Of a stretch of 64,000 nt of DNA, positions 13,265 to 21,297 are shown piece after piece. Numbering within the stretch: the first letter of the stretch is position 1; the number at the start of each line of letters is the position of its first letter. The notes below the pieces were generated by a model. It did not search any database, was not told where the DNA came from, and saw only the letters and a list, made by a program, of their open reading frames with translations. The position numbers and the translations under genes were made by a program. Origin of the DNA: a virus. The stretch is from positions 62,001 through 126,000 of IMG/VR virus record IMGVR_UViG_3300005910_000004; one strand, 5' to 3'.

Positions 13265-13783
13265 ATGGCTAAAATAGTTTCAAAGAAACATATACCTGAA
13301 TGTGGTGATATTGTTGAATCTGTAAAATATAACAAAGCTAGAACATTTGGATGTGTTATTTTTGATAGTGGTAAACAGGTATTTTTTGATTGTGACCCAG
13401 TTGAGTTTGGGAAGAAAAAACAATATGTACATGAGACTGTCATTCGACCATCAACCCCATCAAGTCCACGGACAGTTAATGAAATGGATAAGAACACTCC
13501 GAATGATGCCAGGTATCAAGCACAAGTTATAGCAACATTGGCTAAAATGAGAGGGGTTTTGCCAGAGATTGTTCGAGAAGAAATGGCAGTAGGTCAAAAT
13601 AGTGGTGCATCTATGGTCGTTGGTTCTGAACCAACTGAACCAACGGAAGATTTTGAAGAACGAAACATGGCTATTCTGGATGGGAGTGAAGCTAGATCAA
13701 GAATGTTAGCGGAACAATTATCTAGAGAACATGGTGGTAGATTGGAATCTACCTTTGGTGGAAAGAATAGCGTTTCAATGTAA
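13265..13783 (+). CDS. Hypothetical protein (172 aa)
   Basis: It is preceded by AAAAGGA and a GAATAAATTAAA motif at 13242. The N-terminal half is a small beta domain (GDIVESVKYNKARTFGCVIF). The middle is Pro/Ser/Thr-rich (RPSTPSSPRTV) and the C-terminal half helical with an acidic linker. No recognised motif. Confidence 0.65.
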   Translation: MAKIVSKKHIPECGDIVESVKYNKARTFGCVIFDSGKQVFFDCDPVEFGKKKQYVHETVIRPSTPSSPRTVNEMDKNTPNDARYQAQVIATLAKMRGVLPEIVREEMAVGQNSGASMVVGSEPTEPTEDFEERNMAILDGSEARSRMLAEQLSREHGGRLESTFGGKNSVSM

Positions 13784-13825
13784 ATAATATAATTATATTA
13801 GTCAGTATAAAAAGGAGTTGTTCCT

Positions 13826-14275
13826 ATGAGTAATAGAATATATGAATGTTTAAATCTCTTATTAGATGAATCTACAGATTCTCAAAAGGTATGTCCCTCT
13901 AGATTATATGCAATTTCACCCAAGGCATATTTAAAAGAATTTTGTACTATTAAAATTGGTTGTTCGAGACAAGTTGGTCATACTCGAGCTATCAAAATTT
14001 TATTAAATGAGAATAAATTTAACGCTCTTGTTATATGTCAGAATAATGATCAATTAATTAGATTTAAGAGTGATCCAATTTTTCATCCATGCATATATCC
14101 GAGATTTTCTACATTTTTTGCATTTAGTAAAATTTTGATCAATAATGATGAGAATCTATTTAATATGATTATAGTTGATGGTGCATCATTTCTCTCAGAG
14201 AAGAAAAAAGAACAAATTTACAATTTATATTTAAATCAAATGAAAAAATTTAATTATATTGTTTTTATGCAATAA
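13826..14275 (+). CDS. P-loop-like protein (149 aa), possible degenerate NTPase
   Basis: AAAAAGGAG precedes the ATG. Residues about 49-60 read GCSRQVGHTRAIKIL, resembling the Walker A segment of helicase/terminase-type ATPases but with His in place of the catalytic Lys. A strand ending in MIIVDGASFLS (about 112-122) looks like a Walker B region. The protein stops soon after, so only the first half of a RecA-like domain is present. It may bind but not hydrolyse nucleotide. It ends 2 bases before tRNA-Val. Confidence 0.5.
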   Translation: MSNRIYECLNLLLDESTDSQKVCPSRLYAISPKAYLKEFCTIKIGCSRQVGHTRAIKILLNENKFNALVICQNNDQLIRFKSDPIFHPCIYPRFSTFFAFSKILINNDENLFNMIIVDGASFLSEKKKEQIYNLYLNQMKKFNYIVFMQ

Positions 14276-14277
14276 AT

Positions 14278-14354
14278 AGTCGGGTAGCTCAGTTGGTTAG
14301 AGTTCCTGTTTTACATACATGTTGTCGTGAGTCCGAATCTCACTCCGACTACCA
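14278..14354 (+). tRNA. tRNA-Val(UAC)
   Basis: The acceptor is AGTCGGG/TCCGACT, the T arm GTGAG-TCCGAAT-CTCAC, and the anticodon arm CCTGT-TTTACAT-ACATG gives UAC with one C-T mismatch in the stem. CCA is encoded. It directly follows the upstream stop within CAATAAATAGT. Confidence 0.87.
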
Positions 14355-14370
14355 TAGAGGTAAAAATATC

Positions 14371-14862
14371 ATGGATAAAAAATTAGAATTTGCATCGAAA
14401 TTACAAGCTAAGAAAAATGTTATTGAATGGGATCTTGAAAGGTCATTAGAATTTGATAAATTATCGGATGTTGAATTTATAAAAATATTCAATTACTTTG
14501 GTCCTGATTCATTTCCGGAAATTTTACGATATACTCTGACTTGGATATTTAGACATTTTATAGAACTTTCAGCTGTTCATGATGTTGATTTTCATTTCTC
14601 TGATGGTAGTTTGGAGGGGTTTGAGGATTCTCTAAGGAGATGGAAGAACAACAGTGCTATCATGTTAAACATTAGATATCCACGGTTTAAAATATGGTTA
14701 TTACCCCTTAGATGGTGGGACAGTTGGAAATTAAATGCATCATACAAAATTTTAAGACTTCATAGTTATGGATTTTACATAGCATGCTATCAGTTCAAAT
14801 TAATAAGAATATCAAAAATGGAGACAGATTATCTTAAAAATAGATCAGATTATAGTGGATAA
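14371..14862 (+). CDS. Hypothetical protein (163 aa)
   Basis: The ATG at 14371 lies 16 bases after tRNA-Val with GAGGTAAAAA upstream. The product is helical with Trp/Phe-rich central segments (YTLTWIFRHFIELS, WLLPLRWWDSWK) and a VHDVDFHFSDGSLEGF motif near residues 66-81. The aromatic segments look like buried helices more than transmembrane ones. I cannot assign a function. It overlaps the next gene by 8 bases. Confidence 0.6.
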   Translation: MDKKLEFASKLQAKKNVIEWDLERSLEFDKLSDVEFIKIFNYFGPDSFPEILRYTLTWIFRHFIELSAVHDVDFHFSDGSLEGFEDSLRRWKNNSAIMLNIRYPRFKIWLLPLRWWDSWKLNASYKILRLHSYGFYIACYQFKLIRISKMETDYLKNRSDYSG

Positions 14863-15262
14863 AGATAATGGTGATTGTACTCGAGCATGTATATCAAGTA
14901 TATTAGAATTGAATATTGATATAGTCCCTAATTTTATAACTCTTGGACCTGATCATTTCCAAAAGTTGTGGGATTATTTAAGGGATAATGGATATGAATA
15001 TTATGGATGCGGTTGGCCTAAGTGTAAAGATCGACCAAATGGGCATGTGTTATCCAAATCAATAAGTGTTGATGGATACGTTATTGCAACTGTACCAAGT
15101 AAAACATATGATTCTGTAACCCATTCTGTTGTCATAGATTTAGATGGTATCGTATGTCATGATCCTAATCCTAATAATGCATGGTTGGGAATTAATGTTT
15201 TAGAGTCTGGAGATTTGGATCATTGGATGATGATAGGAGTTAAAGGAATCGAAGATTCTTAG
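14855..15262 (+). CDS. Papain-fold-like cysteine peptidase candidate (135 aa)
   Basis: The N-terminal NGDCTRACISSILELN places a Cys at the start of a helix as in papain-like and C39-like enzymes. THSVVIDLDGIVCHDPNP (about 85-105) supplies a His and an Asp/Asn. This C-H-D layout fits a small phage cysteine-protease family. No in-frame ATG precedes it after the last upstream stop, so GTG 14855 is the likely start. It is coupled to the upstream gene. Confidence 0.6.
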   Translation: MDKDNGDCTRACISSILELNIDIVPNFITLGPDHFQKLWDYLRDNGYEYYGCGWPKCKDRPNGHVLSKSISVDGYVIATVPSKTYDSVTHSVVIDLDGIVCHDPNPNNAWLGINVLESGDLDHWMMIGVKGIEDS

Positions 15263-15273
15263 AATAAATATTA
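15262..15273 (+). promoter_or_regulatory. Candidate promoter motif before tRNA-Ile
   Basis: GAATAAATATTA ends 1 base before the tRNA-Ile 5' end, the same geometry as at tRNA-Tyr and tRNA-His. Confidence 0.35.
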
Positions 15274-15274
15274 A

Positions 15275-15351
15275 AGGCGGGTAGATCAGTTGGTTAGATT
15301 GCGACTCTGATACGGTTGAGGTCGGTGGTTCGATTCCACCTCCGCCTACCA
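15275..15351 (+). tRNA. tRNA-Ile(GAU)
   Basis: The acceptor is AGGCGGG/TCCGCCT, discriminator A with encoded CCA, T arm GGTGG-TTCGATT-CCACC, and anticodon arm CGACT-CTGATAC-GGTTG giving GAU. Several G-U pairs weaken the anticodon stem. Confidence 0.85.
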
Positions 15352-15368
15352 ATTCAAAGGATAATATT

Positions 15369-15623
15369 ATGGCAACACTAAGACGAATAAGAGATAATGA
15401 AGGGTTTTCGGGTTCCAGAACAGAATCGATTGATCCATATACTTGTGAAGTTCTGGGTCCGTTGCCTAGGGTTGGTGCAAAATTTTTAGTAGGGTCAATG
15501 ACAGCTGGAACTTATTCTACTAGAGATTTTTGGTTGACTACTCCAGTAATTGAGATTATTTCAGCCACTAATAAGGAAATTAAATTTAAAACTATGAATA
15601 GTGAATATTCACTTACAGTTTAA
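15369..15623 (+). CDS. Hypothetical beta-rich protein (84 aa)
   Basis: CAAAGGAT precedes the ATG. The product is Thr/Ser/Gly-rich with predicted strands (LPRVGAKFLVGSMTAGTYST), consistent with a small barrel or SH3-like fold. No known family. Confidence 0.6.
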   Translation: MATLRRIRDNEGFSGSRTESIDPYTCEVLGPLPRVGAKFLVGSMTAGTYSTRDFWLTTPVIEIISATNKEIKFKTMNSEYSLTV

Positions 15624-15671
15624 TAGGAATTTTTAATCCATCAAAAGAACCCCATTATATTAATTCTTTTC

Positions 15672-15709
15672 CGAATAAATTATAAAATATTATCCTTTAA
15701 TTTATTCGA
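15672..15709 (+). promoter_or_regulatory. Inverted repeat containing the GAATAAAT motif
   Basis: CGAATAAATT (15672-15681) is repeated in inverted orientation as AATTTATTCG (15700-15709), 10 bp each with an 18-base spacer that includes ATAAAATATTATC. The same long form (GAATAAATTATAAAATA) occurs at 61691. It sits 15 bases upstream of the cupin gene and could be a promoter with an operator, or an RNA hairpin. Confidence 0.4.
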
Positions 15710-15723
15710 GAGGTGAAAGAGAA

Positions 15724-16227
15724 ATGGCGACTAACAAAATTTATATTCCTAGTAAGAATCATTTACAAAAAGATGATCTAGATTATGATTCTGTTCTTCA
15801 TAAATTACGGTTAGCGTCAAATTTGATTCCTGTTAGATTGAAAAAATTACGAGATACTGAGACTGAGGCTACTGTATTGAGGTCACTTGAGGGTAGTAAT
15901 ATTTGTTTAGAGGGCTTTTTTAAAAATCGATATCTGGGAGCATGTTTAGCATATATTGATAGGGGTTCTGTTATATCTAGTCATTTTCATAATAATCATG
16001 CAGCGGGTTGTTATGAGATTGTTTATGGCCTTGCTGGTTGTGCGATTGTAAGAATGAAAAATAAAAATGGAGAATTAGAAAATTATGAAATTCATCATAA
16101 AGATTTATTAGTAATTCCACCAGGAGAACCGCATTCTGTTGAATGTATAGAAACTGGTGTATTATTATGTGTGACTATTCCGGCTGATCCTGATTATCCG
16201 GATGCAAATGAACAGTTTGAGGGATAA
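15724..16227 (+). CDS. Cupin-domain protein (167 aa)
   Basis: A single cupin core is visible. Motif 1 is GSVISSHFHNNHAAGCYEIV (about 79-98), providing His and Glu metal ligands. Motif 2 is PPGEPHSVE (about 136-144). The family ranges from sugar epimerases and dioxygenases to metal sensors, so substrate cannot be assigned. The GAGAGGTGAAAGAG ribosome site and the inverted-repeat promoter region lie upstream. Confidence 0.8.
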   Translation: MATNKIYIPSKNHLQKDDLDYDSVLHKLRLASNLIPVRLKKLRDTETEATVLRSLEGSNICLEGFFKNRYLGACLAYIDRGSVISSHFHNNHAAGCYEIVYGLAGCAIVRMKNKNGELENYEIHHKDLLVIPPGEPHSVECIETGVLLCVTIPADPDYPDANEQFEG

Positions 16228-16231
16228 TGTT

Positions 16232-16747
16232 ATGGAATTAGATGCTCAAGTGGCAATGATGAAAGCTCGTGTTGATCGAAATGAATCTGATGTTTCTAAA
16301 TTAATTGAGTCAGTATCTATTACTCGAGCTGCCGGTATTGAACTGACTGCACTACTTCAGAATTTGGATCATTCAATACAAGATTATTCCAAAACATTAT
16401 ATGGTAACGGAAATAGGCAAAATAGTCTTGTTACTATTGCTGATACATTAGTGGTAGAATGTAGCACCCTGAGAAAAGAAATTGAAGATATAAAAAAGAT
16501 ATCTTCTAATACTTTAGAGATCGCAAATACTGCCAAGTCAGTATCTGAAACATCATTCAAAGCTAGTGAAAATTTCAAAACTTTATTAGAAGGGAACGTA
16601 GTTCAATTTGGTAGATTTAAATTATATGGAAAAGCTGCAAATGCTATTGCTATCATGGTTATTCCAATGATGATATTTATTACAGTTGCATCGATAATAT
16701 ATTTTATATTGGCTCTCATGGGAAAAGTTCCTTGGCCTTGGGGTTAA
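16232..16747 (+). CDS. Coiled-coil protein with C-terminal membrane segment (171 aa)
   Basis: The start at 16232 has GAGGGA at good spacing and is preferred to ATG 16202, which lies inside the cupin gene. Residues 1-125 are mostly coiled coil with Asn/Ser/Thr heptads. Residues about 137-160 form a hydrophobic segment (IAIMVIPMMIFITVASIIYF), followed by a short WPWG end. It is probably an inner-membrane protein with a cytoplasmic coiled coil. No holin-specific feature is present. Confidence 0.65.
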   Translation: MELDAQVAMMKARVDRNESDVSKLIESVSITRAAGIELTALLQNLDHSIQDYSKTLYGNGNRQNSLVTIADTLVVECSTLRKEIEDIKKISSNTLEIANTAKSVSETSFKASENFKTLLEGNVVQFGRFKLYGKAANAIAIMVIPMMIFITVASIIYFILALMGKVPWPWG

Positions 16748-16767
16748 GTTAAATAGAGGAAGTTAGA

Positions 16768-16893
16768 ATGGATGATGGATTGAAACTATCCAATGAATGT
16801 TTGGATAATGAAGAATGCGAACATGATTTTACGGGATGTGTGGGTGCTGGTGGTGTTTGTAATAAGTGTGGAGTATTTTTCTGTTTTAAATAA
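16768..16893 (+). CDS. Zinc-ribbon micro-protein (41 aa)
   Basis: AGAGGAAG precedes the ATG. The product contains CEHDFTGCVGAGGVCNKCGV and a final FFCFK, giving C/H ligands for one zinc. It is similar in size to the 4193 micro-protein. Unknown partner. Confidence 0.55.
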   Translation: MDDGLKLSNECLDNEECEHDFTGCVGAGGVCNKCGVFFCFK

Positions 16894-16958
16894 ATAAGAG
16901 TACTGTTAATTGTTAAGTACAAGATCAATATAATTCCATAGATACTAAGGAGGGTAAC

Positions 16959-17903
16959 ATGGAAAGAACAAAGACGACGGGAGACGTAGGAGTTATAGTG
17001 GCTAGGTTTCAAGTACCATATCTGCATGAAGCACATACTGACTTGATTGATACAGTCATGAAAGAACATGATAAAGTTATCATATTCTTGGGTTTGAGTC
17101 CAACACGGGTTACATTTAAGAACCCACTGGATTTTGAAGCACGCAAACAAATGATATTGGATGAATATCCAGAAGCAATTGTTCTATATATTAAAGATAT
17201 GGTTGATGATAGTGCATGGTCTAAGATACTTGATTCTTCGATTAATGATATAGTAAGTCCAAACCAGACAGCTGTATTGTATGGTAGCCGTGATTCATTC
17301 ATCAGTCATTATGATGGGAAACATGAAACTGTAGAATTGATTCCTGATCGGACTATATCTGGAACTGAACTCAGAAGGTCTGCCTCAAGAAAGGTGAGAT
17401 GTTCACCACAATTCAGAGAAGGTGTGATATGGGCTGCTTCAAATCAATACCCCAAAGTATGGCCAACTATTGATGCGGCTATTCTGAAGGATGATAGGAA
17501 GAAGTTGCTTCTTGGAAGAAAACCGCATGAAAAGAAATATCGATTCATTGGTGGATTTGTTGATCCAACTGATAAGTGTTTGGAACATACTGTAGCCCGC
17601 GAAGTTCGTGAAGAAGCTGGTGGCATATCGATAGGTGATATTACATATGTTAGTAGTCATAGAGTTGATGATTGGAGATATGAAGGAGAAATTGACAAAC
17701 TATTGACTACATTTTTCACTTGTACATATATGCATGGACCAGTGGAACCCGGTGATGATATATGTGAAGTCCGATGGTTTTCAATTAGTGATTTTTGTGA
17801 TGATGATTATGATAATATATCACATAAAGATCTTGTGGATGAACATCATGTTTTGATGGATGATTTAATTCATCATTTAAAAAATAAAAAATGTAAAATA
17901 TAA
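16959..17903 (+). CDS. nadM: NMN adenylyltransferase-Nudix bifunctional enzyme
   Basis: The N-terminal nucleotidyltransferase (about 1-150) has VGVIVARFQVPYLHEAH, the GRFQPxHxGH-type motif, and the later ISGTELRRS motif that binds ATP phosphates. It would join NMN and ATP to NAD+. The C-terminal Nudix domain (about 160-314) has the Nudix box GGFVDPTDKCLEHTVAREVR then EEAGG, with all Glu/Arg positions. Such fusions occur in bacteria and phages and pair with NAMPT, the gene two places downstream. AAGGAGGG precedes the ATG. Together they make NAD+ from nicotinamide, which can counter NAD-depleting defences. Confidence 0.92.
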   Translation: MERTKTTGDVGVIVARFQVPYLHEAHTDLIDTVMKEHDKVIIFLGLSPTRVTFKNPLDFEARKQMILDEYPEAIVLYIKDMVDDSAWSKILDSSINDIVSPNQTAVLYGSRDSFISHYDGKHETVELIPDRTISGTELRRSASRKVRCSPQFREGVIWAASNQYPKVWPTIDAAILKDDRKKLLLGRKPHEKKYRFIGGFVDPTDKCLEHTVAREVREEAGGISIGDITYVSSHRVDDWRYEGEIDKLLTTFFTCTYMHGPVEPGDDICEVRWFSISDFCDDDYDNISHKDLVDEHHVLMDDLIHHLKNKKCKI

Positions 17904-17928
17904 GTTAATTCTTTTATCTACTTCGTTA

Positions 17929-17940
17929 GAATAAATTAAA
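17929..17940 (+). promoter_or_regulatory. Candidate promoter motif before the GIY-YIG endonuclease
   Basis: GAATAAATTAAA lies 15 bases upstream of the homing endonuclease ATG and 25 after the nadM stop. The placement suggests the endonuclease may be separately transcribed. Confidence 0.35.
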
Positions 17941-17955
17941 AGTGAGGTAGATAAA

Positions 17956-18906
17956 ATGAAGAAATTTTTTACGTACATTTATTTAAATCCACTGAAGAAG
18001 GGTCCGTTTAAATATTATGATTTAGAATATGAGTATGAACCATTTTATGTTGGTTATGGTCAAAACAAGAGACATCTAGACCACCTAAATGAAGCTAGGA
18101 AATACCCAACTATTAAAGGAAATAAACATAAAATAAATACTATTCAAAAAATCTGGAAAAATGGGAAATCTCCAATTATATTTAAGATTGTAACAAATGT
18201 CTTTAAAGATGATGCTAAAAACCTAGAAATTGATCTTATATTAAAAATAGGTAGGTCTGATTTGAAAACAGGCCCATTAACAAATATGACATCTGGTGGT
18301 GATACTGCTCCTGATAATCGTGGTGCTAAAAATGCAATGTTTGGATTAAAAGGAAAAAATCATCCAGCATCTGATTGGGTGAGATCGCCTGAATATTTAA
18401 AACGACAATCAGATTCTCATAAAGGATCCAAGAATTGGATGACTGGAAAAACTGTTCCTAAAGAACAAAGAGATAGACAATCAAAAAAATTAAAGAATAC
18501 TATAAGATCATGGACAGTGGAAGAATTTAATAAAAAATATAAAAATAGAATTTGTAGTAATGAAACTAAACAGAAAATTAGAAATAGTTTAACTGGTGAT
18601 AGAAATCCTAGGTTTGGACATAAGTTATCTGAAGTTGAAAAGAAAAAAATTTCAGAATCGTTATTAAAAAATGGGTGTAATAAAGGTTCCAAAAATGGAA
18701 AATCTAAAAAATGGAAAGTTTTGGATCCAAATAATACGGAATTTATTGTAATGGCTGGATTGGGTAATTTTTGTAGAGATAATAATTTGGGTTCATTTAA
18801 TGGGTTAGTAAATGCAGGATTAGAAAATCGAAAAGTTACAAGAGGTAAGTCCAAAGGGTGGACTGCTATTGAATTAAAGAAAGGAAATATCAATGATAGA
18901 TTGTAA
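17956..18906 (+). CDS. GIY-YIG homing endonuclease with NUMOD3 repeats (316 aa)
   Basis: The N-terminal GIY-YIG domain (about 1-105) includes FFTYIYLNPLKKGPF and the YEPFYVGYGQNKRHLDHLNE segment with its catalytic Arg. A Lys/Gly-rich region (about 110-250) holds NUMOD3 DNA-binding repeats (GKNHPASD, GSKNWMTGK, GDRNPRFGHKLSEVEKKKIS). The C-terminus resembles a DNA-binding NUMOD1-type helix region. It lies between nadM and NAMPT and its last 14 bases overlap NAMPT, typical of a free-standing mobile endonuclease inserted in a conserved pathway. The composition is AT-rich like the phage. Confidence 0.88.
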   Translation: MKKFFTYIYLNPLKKGPFKYYDLEYEYEPFYVGYGQNKRHLDHLNEARKYPTIKGNKHKINTIQKIWKNGKSPIIFKIVTNVFKDDAKNLEIDLILKIGRSDLKTGPLTNMTSGGDTAPDNRGAKNAMFGLKGKNHPASDWVRSPEYLKRQSDSHKGSKNWMTGKTVPKEQRDRQSKKLKNTIRSWTVEEFNKKYKNRICSNETKQKIRNSLTGDRNPRFGHKLSEVEKKKISESLLKNGCNKGSKNGKSKKWKVLDPNNTEFIVMAGLGNFCRDNNLGSFNGLVNAGLENRKVTRGKSKGWTAIELKKGNINDRL

Positions 18907-20395
18907 ACAAGAATTGTTTAATTTATATGGAAAGCGTGATTATTTTTCACTGGATGAAATCAATAAAATAGTAACTGATCGAGGGATGGATACATATAGT
19001 ATTATTACTGATGTTGATAGTTACAAGGTAGGGCATTGGCCTTTATATCCAAGAGATACGATATCAATTTATTCATATTTTGAATCTAGAAATGGAGCGA
19101 AATATAATAACACTATATTCTATGGTCTGCAGTATATCGTTAAGAAATACTTGACTGGTATAGTTGTTACTCAAGAATTGATTGATGATGCTGATGAGTT
19201 ATTCTTTTCTCATTTTGGAAATCACACTACATTCAATAAAGAAATGTGGCAACATATTCTTAAAGAGTGGGGTGGAAAGCTTCCTTTAACTATTCGGGCT
19301 GTCCCTGAAGGTCTTCCAGTTGAGAAGTCAAATGTCTTAATGACTGTTAAGAATAATGGTGGTCCGATATGTGCTTCTCTTACTAATTATGTTGAAACAT
19401 TATTAACTCGAGTATGGGCATCATCAACTACAGCAACATTGAGTTACGAGATTAAGAAAATGATTCGTCATTACCTTGATAAAACTTGTGATGATAATAT
19501 GATAGATGCTGTATTACCATATATGTTACATGATTTTGGCGCTAGGGGTGTTTCAAGTTATGAATCATCCGTTCATCAGGGTTCTGGGCATCTTCTGAAT
19601 TTCTTAGGTACTGATACTGTATCGGCTCTTAAGCATATCAGAAAATATTACAACATGCCTTCATATGACGGACTTGGATATTCAATCATTGCTACTGAAC
19701 ATAGTATCATGACTGCGAATGGAGAATCAGGTGAAAAGGATATTTTTCATAATTTGGTTCGAGAAAATCCAACTGGTGTTGTAGCATGTGTGATTGATAG
19801 TTATAATTATCAGAGATTCATTCTTCAGTATGCTCGTGAACTTAAAGATGAAATTTTAGCTAGAGATGGAAAGTTAGTTTTTCGTCCTGATAGTGGAGAT
19901 CCTGATAGTGTATCATTAGAAGTTAATCAGATGCTTGAATCTGTATTTGGCACTAGTCGAAACTCAAAGAATTATCTTGTATTGAATCCAAAGGTTGGAT
20001 CAATATGGGGTGATGGTATTGATTATAATGGTATGCGAGGAATCCACAATACAATTACCATGAATGAATATGCAGCTCAGAATACTGGATTCGGTTGTGG
20101 TGGTGGACTGTTACAGAAAGTTAATCGAGATGATCAGCGATTTGCGTTTAAATGTAGTGCCCGTCAAATCGGAGAAGATACATGGAAGGATGTATGGAAG
20201 AAACCTTTGGATATTAGTAAAGCATCTAAACGTGGTCGTTTCAAGTTGATTCGAAATAATATGTCTGGTAATAAGTTTATGACTGTCCCATTTGATACAC
20301 CTGGTGATGATATATTGGAAGATGTATTTTATAATGGTGATATAATGAGAGATATGACATTTACTCAATGCCGAGAAAATACAATGATAATGTAG
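18893..20395 (+). CDS. nadV: Nicotinamide phosphoribosyltransferase (NAMPT/NadV)
   Basis: This 500-residue enzyme condenses nicotinamide with PRPP to NMN. Visible motifs are SRNGAKYNNTIFYGLQYIVK near 65-84, the HDFGARGVSSYES loop (about 221-233), TEHSIM (about 265), FRPDSGDPDS (about 330) and GCGGGLLQKVNRD near the C-terminus. The length matches the NAMPT family. The start at 18893 lies within the homing endonuclease, so it is translationally coupled or has been trimmed by the insertion. NMNAT upstream completes NAD+ synthesis. A terminator follows. Confidence 0.95.
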   Translation: MIDCKQELFNLYGKRDYFSLDEINKIVTDRGMDTYSIITDVDSYKVGHWPLYPRDTISIYSYFESRNGAKYNNTIFYGLQYIVKKYLTGIVVTQELIDDADELFFSHFGNHTTFNKEMWQHILKEWGGKLPLTIRAVPEGLPVEKSNVLMTVKNNGGPICASLTNYVETLLTRVWASSTTATLSYEIKKMIRHYLDKTCDDNMIDAVLPYMLHDFGARGVSSYESSVHQGSGHLLNFLGTDTVSALKHIRKYYNMPSYDGLGYSIIATEHSIMTANGESGEKDIFHNLVRENPTGVVACVIDSYNYQRFILQYARELKDEILARDGKLVFRPDSGDPDSVSLEVNQMLESVFGTSRNSKNYLVLNPKVGSIWGDGIDYNGMRGIHNTITMNEYAAQNTGFGCGGGLLQKVNRDDQRFAFKCSARQIGEDTWKDVWKKPLDISKASKRGRFKLIRNNMSGNKFMTVPFDTPGDDILEDVFYNGDIMRDMTFTQCRENTMIM

Positions 20396-20406
20396 AGAAT
20401 TCCTCT

Positions 20407-20440
20407 GATCCCCTATAGAACAAAAACTATATGGGATTTT
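20407..20440 (+). terminator. Intrinsic terminator after NAMPT
   Basis: ATCCCCTATAG pairs with CTATATGGGAT around a loop of A residues, followed by a T-run (GGGATTTTT). It closes the NAD salvage operon before the next gene. Confidence 0.7.
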
Positions 20441-20466
20441 TATTAATTAAAATTAGAGGAATAGAT

Positions 20467-21297
20467 ATGAAAATTGCAATTATTGGGTATGGATATGTAG
20501 GCAAGGCGATGTATGAGTTTTTCAAACATCATTATGAGGTTGTTGTTCATGACCCATTTATTGGGACTGATGAATTTCCTGATATTGCATTAGTCGATAA
20601 AGAAGAAACTAATAGTTGTGATTTAGGTGTAGTGTGTGTTCCAACTCCGAGAAGTGATGATGGGAAATGTGACTTATCATATATTTATGATGTATTTAAT
20701 TGGTTAGAAACTGATTTAGTTTTATTAAAATCAACAATAGAGATTGGTACTACTCGACAATTATCAGAAATGAATAATAAAAGAATTGTATTTTCTCCTG
20801 AATATTGTGGTGAGAGTACTTATTGGACTCCTTATAGCTTTCATTCGGATGTAGTTGAAACTCCATTCTTCATATTTGGTGGAGATTCGGAAGATACTTC
20901 AAAAATGGTTGATATTTTCATGCCAGTAGCTGGACCTGTAAAGAAATATGTCCAGTGTACATTTGAAGAGGCAGAGCTTACTAAATATATGGAGAATAGT
21001 TTTTATGCTATGAAGATAGCTTTTTGCTATGAAATTAATGAAATATGTGAAACTATAGGAATTGATTGGAATACTGTGAGAGAGTTATGGTTATTGGATC
21101 CGAGATTGAATCCGATGCATACTTCAGTATTCAAAGAAAATGATTATCCATTCTCGGGTAAGTGTTTACCCAAAGATGTTTCGGCCCTTAATGAATTTGC
21201 TCGGAACCATGGATATGAATCAAAACTTTTACAAGAGGTATTAGACTCAAATGAGCGAATTAAAAACCGAAGAACAGAAAGACGAAAAAACGATTAA
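20467..21297 (+). CDS. Short nucleotide-sugar dehydrogenase (UDP-glucose/GDP-mannose type)
   Basis: The start at 20467 has AGAGGAAT upstream; an in-frame ATG at 20431 overlaps the terminator and is rejected. The N-terminal Rossmann motif is IAIIGYGYVGKAMYEF (GxGxxG). The catalytic region has FSPEYCGEST, the helix TKYMENSFYAMKIAF with the active Lys/Asn, and FSGKCLPKD with the active Cys. At 276 residues it lacks most of the C-terminal sugar-binding domain (family members are often near 400), so it is a compact phage form. It would oxidise a nucleotide sugar to the uronic acid using NAD+. It overlaps the next gene by 47 bases. Confidence 0.82.
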   Translation: MKIAIIGYGYVGKAMYEFFKHHYEVVVHDPFIGTDEFPDIALVDKEETNSCDLGVVCVPTPRSDDGKCDLSYIYDVFNWLETDLVLLKSTIEIGTTRQLSEMNNKRIVFSPEYCGESTYWTPYSFHSDVVETPFFIFGGDSEDTSKMVDIFMPVAGPVKKYVQCTFEEAELTKYMENSFYAMKIAFCYEINEICETIGIDWNTVRELWLLDPRLNPMHTSVFKENDYPFSGKCLPKDVSALNEFARNHGYESKLLQEVLDSNERIKNRRTERRKND

